Positions 23,739 through 37,204 of a stretch of 64,000 nt of DNA are shown here, in pieces. Source of the stretch: Mortierella sp. BCC40632 (lineage: Eukaryota > Mortierellomycota > Mortierellomycetes > Mortierellales > Mortierellaceae). The position numbers were made by a program, and so were the translations under genes. Position 1 is the first letter of the stretch. Each line of letters opens with the position of its first letter. The notes under the pieces were generated by a model. It searched no databases, had not been told where the DNA came from, and worked only from the letters and a program-made list of their open reading frames with translations. The stretch lies in NCBI GenBank assembly GCA_011634665.1, contig WAEK01000010.1, forward strand, positions 895,001-959,000, in the 5' to 3' direction.

Positions 23739-26700
23739 ATGGCCACACACCTCCCTCCTGCCCCCGCTGAACCTATCGACCCAAGTCGTGTCCGACGAGC
23801 AGCGGAAGCACCAAGAAAATACCAGCTCGAACTTGCAAATCGAGCTATTAAATCCAATGTTATTGCAGTCGCTGATACGGGCAGTGGCAAGACCATGGTC
23901 GCAGTCTTGCTGCTAAAACACCTGGTTGTCCAAGCCCGTAACGAGGCTCTGTTAACTGGGCGCAGGGTATGTATTCAATTGACAAGTAGAGTAGTACCTC
24001 GCATCATTACACTTTTTTGAAAAAAAAGAAAAGAAAACTTAAGACTTTTTTTTGCCAATCTTTAGCGAAAAATGGCGTTTTTTGTCGTCGACAAAGTACC
24101 CCTTGTAACCCAACAGTATGACTATATCCACAATAACAGTGATATTGTTCTCAAGGAGCTGTGCGGGTCAATGGGAGTTGACAGCTACTCCAACTCAGAG
24201 TGGGACCAGATCTTTGGTGAGCACGAAGCGATTGTTCTCACAGGACAGATCCTTCTCAACATCCTCCTGCACGCTTTCTGGAGGATAGAAGATGTATGTT
24301 TTAAAACACCATCGTCAGACATCGAATCATCACTTCTAATGTGAATAATGCATGCTGTTATATTGTTCTTGCTCTCTTTAACCTGCTGCTTATTCGCCAC
24401 CTCTTGCTCTTCCAAATTGTGGTCTGACTCCACAGTGTAGTCTCATCATCTTTGATGAGTGTCACCACGCAGTAGGAGACCACAACTACAGGTTAATTAT
24501 GAGAGACTTTTATGAAACAGCAGAAAAAGACAAACGACCCAAGATCTTTGGTATGACAGCTTCGCCGCCAAAGGACAAAGGCTCGAGTTACTTTTCAGCA
24601 AGGTAATTGCTTCTACTGAAGGGGAGTACTTCAGGGCTGCTACACCTTTTTGTTTTATCTATTTTTTTTTTATCTATTTATTTATTACTCTCTACGAGCT
24701 TACAAGGCTACAGCTTCTCTGAAGAGTGGGAGCAGTGTCTGGTCATGATAAACCCATTCAAGGAAAAAAAGAATCCTTTTTTTTTTAACTCCCTCTCCCC
24801 CCTTTCTCTCTCGGGTAGTAACCACGAAAAGATACTCCATTCGACAATTGTCGCAGCTCCATATCACGAGGTCACAGCATATATCAAACTTCCTGAAGAA
24901 CGTTGTATCAGATATAGTTGCACTGAAGAGGAGCAAGAAGCGTTTCTGTTAATCTCTGAGAACGATTGTCGGGTTATCCTCAACTTTTGCTGCCAACAAG
25001 AGAACACCGAAATCATGTCTACCCCCTTGCGGAATTACAACACTGCTGTCAAGGACCTTGGACCTTGGGGCGCTATGGCACTGTGGGAGCACTCTTTCAG
25101 TGCGCTTCAGCAAGATTGGGCAGTGACCAATGATAAACGGAGAGAGATTGTCAATGAAGCCGCCATCATTGTTCGGGACAAATTGCCCAAACAGAAACCA
25201 CTCGAGGATCTCAGCAATGTCAGTCCAAAAATCAAAACCCTTGTTCAAGTTCTTCGCGAATATGCCAAGCCCGATTTCTGTGGGATTATTTTCGTCCAAC
25301 AAAGAGTGTTTGCTCATGTCTTGTGCCACTTTATCAAGGAATGTAATCAAGAGCATGGGCCATCGTTTGGACTGAGTCATCTCAGCCCTGTGGTTTTGAC
25401 CGGACATGTTGGAAAGAACGATCATGTTAAACTTAAGATGCAGCTCCGAGAACAACGAAGAGTTCTTTTGAACTTTCGTAAAGGAGAGTCCAATCTTCTC
25501 ATTGCAACGGATGTTGCCGAGGAAGGTCTTGATATTCGTCGGTGCAATTTGGTGATTCGGTAGGATTCACTGTCTCTGTCAGACATTTCAATCCTATTTT
25601 GTGACGGTTGCTAATGTTATTTCTCACGAGCTCTCTCTTCTCTCACATATTCTTTTCCTATCCAGCTTCGATGTGAATCTCACTTTGATTAGCTTTATTC
25701 AAGCCCGCGGAAGAGCAAGAGATCTGGCTTCAGACTACATTGTCCTCCAAAACATCTCTGACCCAAAGGATACGATTACCATGTTCAAGCAAAAAGAGCA
25801 AGAAATGCGGGACTGGTGCAATGGACTGATAGGAGACCGAGTCTCCCGAGTGGTGGGTGCGAATGACTTGGACGACGACGACGACGACGACAGTCAGGAT
25901 GACGAGTCAGATATGAATTATGCACAGTTGGCTGGGATAGAGACGATTTGCATCGACCCAGAGACTGGGGCTCGATTGACATTTACATCCGCCATTGGGC
26001 TACTCAGTCAGTACTGTAGCTCTCTACCAACTGATATCTATACACAGGGCCTCAAACCCAAGTACCGCCCAGTACGTTCGGAGCAGGGAGAGCAGATGGT
26101 TCAGGTTATCCTTCCTTCCAATGCACCAGCATCTATGTTTACATCCGATACCCTTCCAACGATCGTCCTTGCAAAGCGATCAGCAGCCTTCAAAGCCTGT
26201 AAGGAGCTTCGTCGTCTAGGAGTTCTCACTAACCGATGGCTCCCGTTCAGGAAATCATCCGCATCAGAGGAGGAGAATACACATCTTTCCAACGGAAAAG
26301 ATGTTTCGGAGACATCTCTCCATCACTACCCGTTCACCGAACCCAAATTCTGGGACTACAAGATTGTATCGACCCCAGACTCGAATGAGGACCATGGCGG
26401 GGAAGGTCAAGGAAAGGTCCTATGTCTTTCGATGACAGTTTTGGAGCTTTTTCCTGTAAAGGACCAAAGCTCCGGTCAAGGTCCGGATCCATTACAATCA
26501 TGTCGGAAACTTGCACTGATAACCAAGGAAACGCTTCCCTCCTACGACCCAATCAAGCTCTTTTCAAAAACTACCACTCACGTAGTTGACATGAAAGTGA
26601 TGAAGCAAAAAGTGAAGTTGACTAAAGAGCAAGCTCAAGACTTGGAACAGTTTACGAATAAGCTCTTCTCGCTCGTAAATCGCAAAAAGGTCGATATGGG

Positions 26701-28900
26701 ATCTCTCGAGGATGGGATGCGATACCTGGTAGCTCCTCTAAGATGGGATGCCTCGTTTTCAAAGGACGACGTGAGCGACACTCGATGGTTATTGGAACAG
26801 ACCATTGATTGGGCCGATGTAGTGAAAACAAAAAATCTGGAAGAAAGTATCCCTCTTCAAAAATCCGACCTTACCTGGGATCATCTAAAGGACATGCTAC
26901 TCTTCGAACCAGGAAGGTCTATGCGCTTTTACTATCCAGTCGCCCTAAGGGAGGACCTCAGGCCAGGCTCCCTCATTCCAGAAAGCTCGGTCATTTGTCG
27001 TGAGGCCCGCTATCAGGGCAAGCCCTTTTTCCAACTTTTTGAAGAGATATTTCAACTTGATGTTGAGGATATGGATCAACCCCTGATTGAGGTGAACCAC
27101 GTATCAAAATTCACCAACATGTTGATGGTTGTGAAAAATCAGGAAAAGGCTCAAAGGACATCTGCTGCTCGGTTTCTGATTCCTGAACTTTGTAGGGCTT
27201 CCACGATTTCTGCTAGTGTACTTCGTTCTGCAAACTGGATGGTCTCGGTCCTGTTGCGATTGGATGGTTTACTGAGGGTGACCGAGTTTACACGACGGTT
27301 TGAGCTTCATTCGGTCCGACCCCAACTGGCGCTCGAGGCTTTGACGGCATCCGAAACAGCGTATGAAATGAACTATCAACGACTTGAACTTCTTGGAGAC
27401 ACGTTCTTGAAATTCATGGTGACAGTAGATCTTTTTACTCGATTCCCTTTGCTGGATGAAGGATCGCTTACCCGAAAATGCTCCAACCGAGTGAACAACG
27501 AAGTGCTCTTTAGGCAGGCTCAGGTACTTCAGCTGAACCGCTTCTTGGTCCGGGCTCCACCGGAGAATACTCATTTCCTACAGAGTTGGCAGGATCCAGA
27601 ACTAAGGCAGATTATTTCCAAAAAGACCATGGCCGACTTGATCGAATCTACCTTGGGCGCCGCTTTCTTTTCAGGTGGACTGGAGGCGGCTTTGGAGGCA
27701 GCGACGGTTGTTTTAGGACCACTGGCTGGAATATGCAAATGGGGAGACTTTGCGACTGCGTATGAAACCTCTCTCAACCGCCCGAGTGATGTCCAATATC
27801 CAACCCCTCTGGCCCCTGGTCGCTTAGAAATCTCTGTTCTGAGCAACCTTGGAAATTTGGAGAAATCCCTTGGATACCGATTTCGAGACCAGTCGTTGTT
27901 GATCCAGGCTTTGACCCATAGTTCTTGGTCTGAGGGATCCATCCAATGTTATCAACGACTCGAATTTCTGGGCGATGCTGCATTGGCCATGTTGTCAGCC
28001 GATTACTGGGCGAGACGATACCCGGTTTCTGGACCAGGAACACTTCACTTGGTCAAGTCGGCAAGTGTTAATAACAAAACCCTGGGAATGCTTTCTATGA
28101 CACTCGGGATTCATCAGCACATCCTCCATTTCAATGGTACATTGACGAATCATATCAATTCCGCTGTCCAGCAACTACAGGATGCTTATGGAGCAGTTCT
28201 CAAGAAAAAATCTCGATCAAAGAAGAGCAAACCCATGCCCAACCAAACAGTCCCTTCTTCTTCCTCGTCTTCCACTCCATCTTTGGACGACCCACTGGAT
28301 CTAGAAAGAACGATTTCTGTGGTAGGACCAATTCCTGAACAACTGAAGGGTGAATTCTGGGTCAACTTTGATTTACCCAAGGTACTGGGGGATGTTTTTG
28401 AGAGTGTTCTCGGAGCCATGTATATTGATTCTGGATGGGACTATTCAGCGATCCAACGGTTCTTTGATGAGCGGGTCAAACCAGTTCTGGATCGACATAT
28501 CTCTGTGGATACCTTGGCCAAGGATCCCATCTCGGAATTTGTTTATTCCATGCAGAAAACTGGCTGTCTCAGTTCTCTCCACAGACTGGTCAATAGTAGT
28601 TTGCTCCCCGAACATCTCAAAAAGACCTTACCACTCTTTCAAAAGTCGGAAGCTGTTTCGCAACCTAGTATGCGTATGTCACTTCGGTTGAAGAGTGATC
28701 CCAGTGCGACAGATCATACCATGGTTCTACTGATTCACGATCGGGTGGTCATGACGGCCACAGCAGAAACAGCAAAAGAAGCCAAGAAAAAGTTGGCCAA
28801 GCAGGCACTGGAGACCCTTCAAGAGGAAGCGGGATGGTTGGATCAATATTGTGATTGTCCAACTCGACTTGCGAAAAGAGCTGCAGCAAAAGAAATGTAG
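23739..28900 (+). CDS. Dicer-like ribonuclease III
   Basis: Cuts double-stranded RNA into small interfering RNAs for RNA silencing. Five exons in phase: 23739-23966, 24066-24293, 24436-24602, 24819-25559 and 25666-28900, 1532 aa. The N-terminal helicase has ADTGSGKT near residue 46 and a DECH box near 158; the C-terminal helicase lobe ends with [11 protein letters not shown] and QARGRARD near 469. A dimerisation domain (about 550-640) follows. Then comes a poorly conserved PAZ-like stretch (about 860-970) with [12 protein letters not shown]. RNase IIIa has [10 protein letters not shown] near 1024 and a downstream DLIEST. RNase IIIb has [10 protein letters not shown] near 1216 and [12 protein letters not shown]. 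Both catalytic acid sets look intact. A C-terminal dsRBD ends in [16 protein letters not shown]. An Asp-rich loop follows the helicase. Confidence 0.96.
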
Positions 28901-29633
28901 AAAGAGGTAGGGGGAGGACTCTTTTTTTTTTTTATCCTTTCATTGCAAAGCTTCTGCGCACAACATTAAGTAAAGAAAAGAAAGGTAAAATGTAGCCTGT
29001 ATTATTTTTTTTTTTTTTTTTTTTTTTTTTAGAGAGAGAGAAAGAGGAAGGGAGATAGGAGTATGAAGTGAGAGGGTGTTACAAAGGGTCAAGGGGAGGA
29101 AGAGGAGGAGGAGATAGTAAAATAAGAAAAAGAAAAAAGAAAAAAGCGAGCGACGGTGATCACGGAGGATCCGCTCTCTGGAAGAGAAGAAATTCCAGCA
29201 GCAAAAGGAGAAGATAGGTTGGTATATATGTACAAGTGTTGAAGTAGAAAAGAAAAGAAAATCAGAGAGGGAGAGAGAGAGAAAGAAAAAAAAAAAAAAG
29301 AGGACAGGATGACGCTGAATCCGCAAGGGGAGAGGAACTCATCCTTTGGACAAACAGGAATAGACAAGGTGGTGGAGGGAGAGAGGGAGAGAAGCTAAAT
29401 ATTTGCTCGTAGCAAATTGCGAATTGCGAATTACAAAAAAAAAAAAAAATTAGAAAAAAAAGGGCCACCTCGTCTCGGAGACTACAAAAGAGAAAAGTAA
29501 AGCGGTCATCTGAAAGAATCACAAGGAACAGCAATAGGGACAAAAAGAAGAGAGAACAAAGAAAGTGGGGGTGCAAAAACAAAACACAAAAGACTAAATA
29601 GTGACGATGAAGAAAAAAAAACTTTTCTCTCTC
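28901..29633. other. Convergent 3' flanks of Dicer and USP37-like gene
   Basis: Both genes end into this 733-base gap. It contains a T24-type run at 29007-29030, AG repeats and several A runs, consistent with two 3' UTRs. No gene seen. Confidence 0.5.
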
Positions 29634-32600
29634 TCAAAGTCCAGCTGTTGCGGCAGCGGTTTGAGTTCGGACATAAAAAAACAGGTATCCAGACCGACCA
29701 CGTTTTTGACACAGATCTGCCAAGGATCCAATCTTGGACATGACCCCGTTCTCATCATGGCTTCGCCACACTCCATCCGGTCCTAGACTATCACACACAT
29801 AACGTCCTCGATCCCCTGGAGTGGGTGAGACAAGACCTGTATGGCTGACAGTTGCCTGGAGTCGGAATTGGCCTAGTGTCTCGTCCGCAGTCTCTTGTTC
29901 AATCCATGCCTTTTCTTTGCCTTTTTGAGACCGTGTCATTCGTCCTGGCTTGGTCGTTGTTGTCGCCACTGCCTTAGTGGTAGCAGCAGTGGTTGCAGTG
30001 GTTGTCGTTTTAGTGGTTGTCGTCATTGTTGTTGACATGGTTGTCCCTGTCTTGTTCGTACTCCGAGATCTCATTGCTTCAACAGTTGACGGAATGGGCG
30101 TTTTACCTCTGGACTCTGACCTGGATGGGATCCCCACTTTGGTTGTTGGAGTCCTTGGAGGAGTAGAGCTCCCAGTGGAATGAACAGAATGGTCAATAGC
30201 AGCCATCCCTGCCCCTGTTCGAGCTTTGCTCCTCAACTCGTATCTCCATAGTCCATCACCATCGATCGTGTGGGCTCGAAGAAGCCTAGGAATAGTGGGC
30301 TCTGACTTTGTAGAGGAGACACTGGAGGAGGTGGTCGACGTCGGTTGTGAAAGTGAATAGATTTGCGAATGGGACCGAGTCAAGGAACCAACGCTTGGTT
30401 TTTTGCCGTGCTTGCCCTTTTTCTTGCCGTCCTTTGGTTCGTCAGGTGAGATATTCTCTTTGTTCTCTTCTAGATCGACAAGACTCCTCTTGATCGCCTC
30501 TTCGATATCCCGGTTCTCTTGCTCCAATAGCTCCTTTTCCGAAGTAGTCGCACTTTCTGTAGAATTCTCGGGATTCAAAGAAGCCAAGATGGCAGCCTTG
30601 AGGTCAGGGTCGTCCTCATCCTCATCATCTTCGATAACGATTGGCGACTTTGCTGTTGATGCCAAAGGGGTTGTAGAATCCTCCTCGGCCTTGGTAGAGA
30701 CACTTTCCTGAGATGAGTAGATTTCAAAGGGAGTGTCATCCTCGTCGTGGGCTGTCGTCCTATTCCCGTTGGTGTGGTTACTGTGGTTCTCGACGTGGAA
30801 TCCATGCTTCGTATCATCGTCATTGTTTGTTCCGTTAAAGATTAATGATCCTGATGTAGTGTAGGCGTGAGGACTAGAAGCAGCTTCGTCAAGCGACTGT
30901 TCAATCCAAGAGTCATCTACTGCATTCAAGGAGGACTGAGACGCACGAATGGACTCTTCGATTGCCCAGCGGATCTGCTCTTCCTCACAGGTTGATTCAT
31001 AAATTGAAAAGGATTGTTCCTATTTTTTTTGGATTAAAAAAAAAAAAAATTAAAACGCAAAGTGGCGAAGGAGAGGAGAAAGGAAAAATTAGTAGTTGCC
31101 TTCGAATGTTTCAAAAAGTACCATTTAAAAGATATCCCAATGCTAGTGACTGGCTGAGACCTACAGGAGTCGGGTCATACACATTCTCGTCCTCACTATA
31201 AAGCTCAATTGGGTTCGAGAAGGAAGACTCGGATGGATCATAGAGGATAGATCCGCTACCGACATATCCATCTGTCGAAAGTGAATCCATCCTCTTTCTG
31301 GGACTGACAGATGAAAACCGTGAACTGCTCGAGCTAGGAAAATTATCACTCGGTATCTGGGGGTGAATATTCATCCGTTCCTCGTCCATGGATTGGGATA
31401 GAGAAATAATGTCCTCCTGAGCCGTCAAAGAGAGTGCTGTCGGTGTACAAAAAAGACCTATCATCGGAAAAGTAGAGAAATCCGTGCCATTTTTTTTTTT
31501 TCGTGCCGAAAAAAATTAGAATGGACAATTCGTGTCTTCTTCCTCGGGGAGGGGGAAGGAAGCCTGACATTCAAACATACCAACATCAAGCAGTCCATCA
31601 ATTGAGACAAGACTCCGATTCTTGCGAGATCGTTGGGTCGGTCGAGGCGAGAACCGCTTTAGATAAAGGACAAGGACCGTTGGGAGCTTAGATACAGTTC
31701 GATGAACCTCTGCACTCTGATACTGACAAGACTCGCACTCGTAATAGATCTGTTGAGCATCAAACACCTCCAGCATAAGGCTTCCAATACTGAGAGGTTT
31801 TTGACTAAAAGTGAAAACATTAAAGGGGGGACAGAGTGGGAGTGTGAGGAACCGAACGACACCAAGGCTCCATAGTGAACAAAGACCAGTACTCCAACAG
31901 GCAAGACATTCTACCTCGACCGATTAATGTCCTGCGACGGTAGTTCGAGTCGTAGATCATGGTGTTGCTCCGTATGGACAGACTCGTGCCCACAGTTTGG
32001 GCAGCGCAAAAAATTGTCGATTGCACACTCAAATAGATGCGATAGAGGACATTTCTGATCCAAAACTTCTCTATATTCCTTGCGTAACTGGTTCAACAGA
32101 TCGCCCAAAAACTCGCGTGCATCATCTTCATCATCACCTAGCGAGCCCTTCCCGATTTTGACGACACGTTCGACTACTGTCTCATAATCTTCCAACTTTA
32201 TAAGCCGGTTCTCGGAACAATGAGAGAACGAGTGCGATAAAGACCTAATGGAGAAAGGGTAAAAGATCAAGTTGCCATTCAGCATCAATCATGATTTTAT
32301 GTCAAGCATTGGTCTAAAGTAACTGCAAAGCCCACGCCATACCTGTACAGTCCATCAAACCCGACGGTCGAGGCAATCCTGCTGCGCCGACGGAGGTCGT
32401 CCATGACTGGACCCAAGTTGAAGAGCGCCTGTAGTACGGATCTGACACATTTTGATCTAATTGATAGGTTATGGGACCATGATACGGAAATTGCACAGAT
32501 AAGTCATCCTTCTCGAACAGGCTTCTCTAGAACAGCAGTCTTCTTAGATTGAGATTTACCCCTCGCGGTCCACGCCTTGCCGGGTCTTTCTTGCTTTACC

Positions 32601-34096
32601 GTCATGCCCATATCTTCTAATCAGGTCTGGTCTTGGCTGGAGTACTCGAGAAGGCACTGTTGGACAGAATATGATGTATTATAGTGAGGAGAGAGTTAGC
32701 TTAGGTATATATTAGCTTTTGTCTGCGTTTCAATTGTTAAACTAATAAATACATGCCCGCATGCTGCTAGGGTAGATCAATTGTCCTGTAACCTGCCTGT
32801 ACTAGGGTGTGAGACTTCTGAACAGCTAGACCGATCCAGGGGGCGACGAGTAGCATTGAATGACCTGTTCAGCATTTCCTATATACATAGATTAGTGATT
32901 TTCAGAGTGAAAATATTCAGGCAAAAAATAAAAGACGGAGATCGGTTTGGAGATGTAAGAGCTAGCATTCTAGATTTCATTCACTCGCGGTAGGATGGAT
33001 AATGGCTCATAGCACCTCTTTCCTAACCCACTCCTTAGGCAAAATAAAATAAGCATTTACCTCATGGTGGGGGTCTGGAGGTGAGCTGGCAAGAGTCCAA
33101 AGGTCACTCGAATCATCATAACAATCCCCAATTTCACTCGAAAGGATCGGATCGACTGCTTCTCTTGACGAACGATATGAACTGCGTCCAGGAATTGGAT
33201 GAATCCGTGATTTTTTGTTGGACAGTTGTTCAGGATCCGGTTTTGAGCTTTGGACAATCTGTTTTCGTTTAGGGGCTGAGGACGCCATCAATTCCTTGAC
33301 ATCCACGGGCATGTCGTTGGCAGTCAGGTACGCGGCCATAGGATCTGGTTTGAGGAGACCAAGCTTGGGCCTAATCATTGGAAAGTGTTCGTATTCATCC
33401 GCTGTCGGGTTCTTCCAACGTTAGCACAAGCAATGAACGACGAAGAGTGTTGACACCATGAGCAATGAGTGTAATGACAAGAGTGTGAGTGTGTGCAGTC
33501 TCATACGTTTGGTTTTCACATGCTGGAGTTGATCAAAGATAGACTGACAGAGGGTGCCCGAGGCAACGGTAATGTCGAGGCGCTGTTGCTGAGACGAGAG
33601 CTGGACCTTGACAGTGCGAGTTGAGCCATTCGTATAGAGCTGGCGGATGTTGCGCGTCAGCTGGAGAGTAGTTGTGGCAAGAAAATAAGACACAGGCATG
33701 AGCAAGGTGCAGACAAGGTTAGTAGACTAAACGATGAGCATGTAAAAAAAAAAAAAAAGGCCTACCCGAAAGGACAGATAGTCGAGTTCCTTGCGCTGAT
33801 CCAGATAAAGATTCACAGATGCAGTGTCTGAGCAGGAGAGAATGATGCGAGTCCGAGGATTAGTCTGGGCAGGAGTATGGGTTGATGCGTGCTAGGCAAT
33901 CATTTGCAGTGTTGTAAAAGGAGAGAGAGAAAGAAAGGAAGAGGGAAAGAGGGGGATCCAAAAAGACAAAGGAGCAAAAAGCACATACCATCGCGGGCGA
34001 GCAAACATTGGACGCTATCGAACCTGCGCGAGAGCGACGCCCGTGCCAGATCAACAACATGGACGGAACAGCGGAAAGCGTCGGGCAGAGCTCCAC
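29634..34096 (-). CDS. USP37-like ubiquitin protease homologue lacking catalytic Cys and His boxes
   Basis: Exons inferred on the minus strand: about 34096-33989, 33891-33766, 33660-33507, 33401-33061, 32878-32803, 32616 to about 32507, 32441-32343, 32244-31921, 31804-31581, 31436-31165 and 30983-29634. The N-terminus reads as the PH domain of the USP37/26/29 group. The USP fold is visible: SVLQALFNLGPVMDDLRR, DAREFLGDLLNQL, zinc-finger pairs CPNCGHES and YYECESCQYQS, and LYLKRFSP. Three UIM-like helices (AIEESIRAS, LKAAILASL, IEEAIKRSL) sit in an insert inside the catalytic domain exactly as in USP37. However, the usual NLGNTCYMN block before SVLQ is absent in all three frames, and the His box reads GRYVCDS where GHY is expected. 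It is therefore a pseudo-deubiquitinase or a recent pseudogene. The start codon is uncertain (34096 or 34060). Confidence 0.75.
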
Positions 34097-35766
34097 GACG
34101 GTCGGGACTGGCGGTCGCAGTGGGCGGCCTTGGCTCGTGGCTGTCGCTCGTCATCTAGGCGGAGCCCTGTTCGCATCCACGGACACTTGGTGCACAGGGA
34201 CAAGGACAGGGGTGCTGGAATGGGATGGCGTGCCTCTACTTCGGATCGTGGGACGGATGTACGATGGTTGAGACCGGAGGAGGCGGTGCACACGTAGCGA
34301 GGATGGAGAAGAAAAAGGGAGAGAGGAGAGGGAGAGGGAGGAAGAGAGAGAGGAAGAGAGAAGTGAGAGAGAGAGAGAGAGGAAGAGAGGAAGAGGAAGA
34401 GAGGAAGAGAGAGGAGAGAGGAAGAAAGGGACGTCGACAAGGAGAGCGTCAATGATGAGAAGAACAGAAAGTGCGGGATGTTGTTATTATCCTGCGACTG
34501 CTTGCCGATAATCGTGCGTTCACTCGCGGCCTTGTCTTGGTCGGTCTGTCGGTCCTTCAGTTGGTCCTTCGGTCGGCCTCCGGTTGCTGAAAATGGATCC
34601 CAGTAAATAAGCTGTCCTAAGGTCGGCACTTTCCTGATCGCAATCGCTCGATCGCTCGATCCATCCGCGGACAATCCGTCCGCGTCACGACCAAGGAGGG
34701 ACCGAATCAGGGAAGGGGTCCAATGCCGCTTTGGCAGAACAGAGTAATGAGATGAGAAGTCAATGGGAGATCAACAAAGGTGATGAGAGACGATGGACTG
34801 ATGTAGCGAATGGTCAGGATGAAGGAAGAATGAGACAGATGAGATGAAGGCGTTCGGCAGGGATGGCGGATTAGTAGAGCCTGCGGGATGTAGGGCTGGA
34901 GAAAGCGGCACTGGCGCAGGACTAGTGGGCGGGACAAACGAAATAGACCTGGCAACGATGCAGGGCAGTGACGACCGCACGGTTGGACGACGACTGGGAA
35001 GAAAGGACCCAGAGACGGCAACAAGACCGGCAGCAAGAGAGCGGTGAAGACGGAAAGGAACCAAGAAGGTCTGGACAAGGCGGGAAGGAGATAGGTAAGC
35101 GAGGTGGAGGAGCGAGAACGATGGCAACGAGAGAGAGAGAGAGAGAGAGAGAGAGTCCTCAACGAACAAAGAAAACAAAAAAGATGGTCGCCGTGGGGCG
35201 AAAAGGGCCGCGGACGAGATGGTGTGAGCAAGTTAAATCCAGTCGGCGCACAAGTGGAAATAAAGTCGTCACCGAGACTCGCCTGAGTCGTCTGCCCAGG
35301 CCTTGGGGCCCCACAGGGTGCAAGATGGGTCATAGATACATGGCAGAGTGTGAGGCATCACCGGGAGGTTGAGACTACCGCAAACTTTGACGGAGCAGGA
35401 TAGGCTATTGTCCCATCGCAGAAAGCGATTGTGTGGCAAACGACCGTCGCTCGCCTGACAGGCGTGTGGTTGAACGAGACTACCCTCAGGCCTGAGCACC
35501 GTTACTGCTCGTTGATGCTCGGGGAGAGTACAAGCTAGAAATTAAGAAGGCTGTGTTGTGGGAAAATAAGCCAGGTTATGAGTGACCATGTCCCAGGATG
35601 AGATGGGCATTGCATCTGGGCCTGTGTCTACGCCTAGGCAATCATCCTCGCGGAGGATGTGTGTTTCGATGATTAGTCCTAGACTTGCTCCATAAATTAA
35701 AAACAGTCACAAGCAACGAGCGCGTTTTGGTGGCAACTTTGCTTTTTTTTTCCCTTCCTCACGCGC

Positions 35767-35769
<3 letters not shown>

Positions 35770-35810
<41 letters not shown>

Positions 35811-35932
35811 CACGCCACACAGACACACAGACAGAGCACACACACACACACAATAGACGGACAGACGCACATACACACACACACACAGACACACACACGC
35901 CACACAAACTCTCTCTCTCTCTCTCTCTCTCT
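35770..35932. repeat. Compound TC/CA/GACA microsatellite block
   Basis: A TC run at 35770-35806 passes into CA and CAGA runs and ends in another TC run near 35911-35932. No coding content. Confidence 0.85.
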
Positions 35933-37165
35933 CACCAAGTATCACACACCCGTTTGAATGATCTCATTAGGGCTCCGGCCCCATCGGACTATCACAATAT
36001 TATCACTACTCACACTACCTCTCTGTTAAACTGCCTTTCTGTAAGGTGTCAAGAGTCAGGGGTACCATTCTGCACCTTTTTCCCCCTACTCTGCTCTACT
36101 TTACTCTTCTCTACTCTTCTCTACTCTACTCTACTATACTCTATTACATCCTTCTGAGCATGCTGCCACAAAGTATAGAGTCATGTGATTCCTCCTATCC
36201 TATCCTAGAAGTAGAAGCATGTTACATGGACGTGCTCGTACCCAAGCTCAAACTCGAGCGTGAGTACTACTTTGGTACTCAGGTAGTACACATGTCTCAA
36301 GTCCACCCACCTATTGAACAATAGATGTTACCAATGTAACAACACACCTGGTCAAGTCCTCTCCCTCCCTGTCTCCTGATCTCTAAACACCCCACCTCCT
36401 TCACTCCCATTCTCGCTTCTCAGTCTGCTCAGACGGTTGCTCTGTTGACGGTCGTTCTCGGACAACAATGCCTTTCTTCTCCACTAAGCAATGGCAATCT
36501 CAAAAACGGCCTTACCCTGGGCAACCTTAAATCTGAAGCAGAATGGGATGGATACCCAGCACACGCTTTGATCCGAGAGCGCCTAAATTTTTCTGTTACT
36601 AGTGAGCGGGAACGGGTTGGCCATTTCTAGACATAGATCGACTACATGCACTCCCCTGCGCTAGCATTAATGAGGGACAAGAGTTTGTTTCCTCAAGCCC
36701 CCTTTAATCCCCCCCACCCACCCACCCACCCTCATGATGAGGTACCGTTCGAGGGTACTCATTACACTGTCGACAGTCCTTCTCTGCCTGAGCGACTCTC
36801 CCTCCTTCCTTCCTTCCTTCCTCCCCACTGAGGAATGTGCATGCTGAGCGGATCACGCCCTACTTTTTTCCTGTTGTGAGTGTGCAAGGTATCCTGATTG
36901 GTGTAGTTGTCGCTGACTTGCATATCTCTTGCCACAGTTCATCTTGTCTGTTCATATGTCGTCCATGGTATAATGGTCAATGGTGGGCTCCTGCATGACC
37001 TCTCTATCCAACTGACCTACTCTCCCTTTCTTTGTCTCTCTCTTCTCTGGCTGTCTCTTTGTGCCGTTGCAATCATTACAGCCAATTACTGTTTAGGCGG
37101 CAAGGAAAATAAAAAAGAAAAGACAATGCATACAGAGGGAACGAAACCATGGGCTTGTGAGGGCT

Positions 37166-37204
<39 letters not shown>

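Noticed and set aside
34051..34674. Reverse frame of 207 aa as a separate gene
   Set aside because: Mostly CT-repeat translation (Ser/Leu). Only its end overlaps the presumed first exon of the USP37-like gene, in another frame.
36046..36324. Forward frame ending in EREYYFGTQVVHMSQVHPPIEQ-like sequence
   Set aside because: Short, starts in a CTACT repeat and has no splice partner or recognisable domain.
36960..37015. tRNA-like A box (ATGGTATAATGGTCAATGG)
   Set aside because: No B box or acceptor stem could be found downstream, so a tRNA is not supported.
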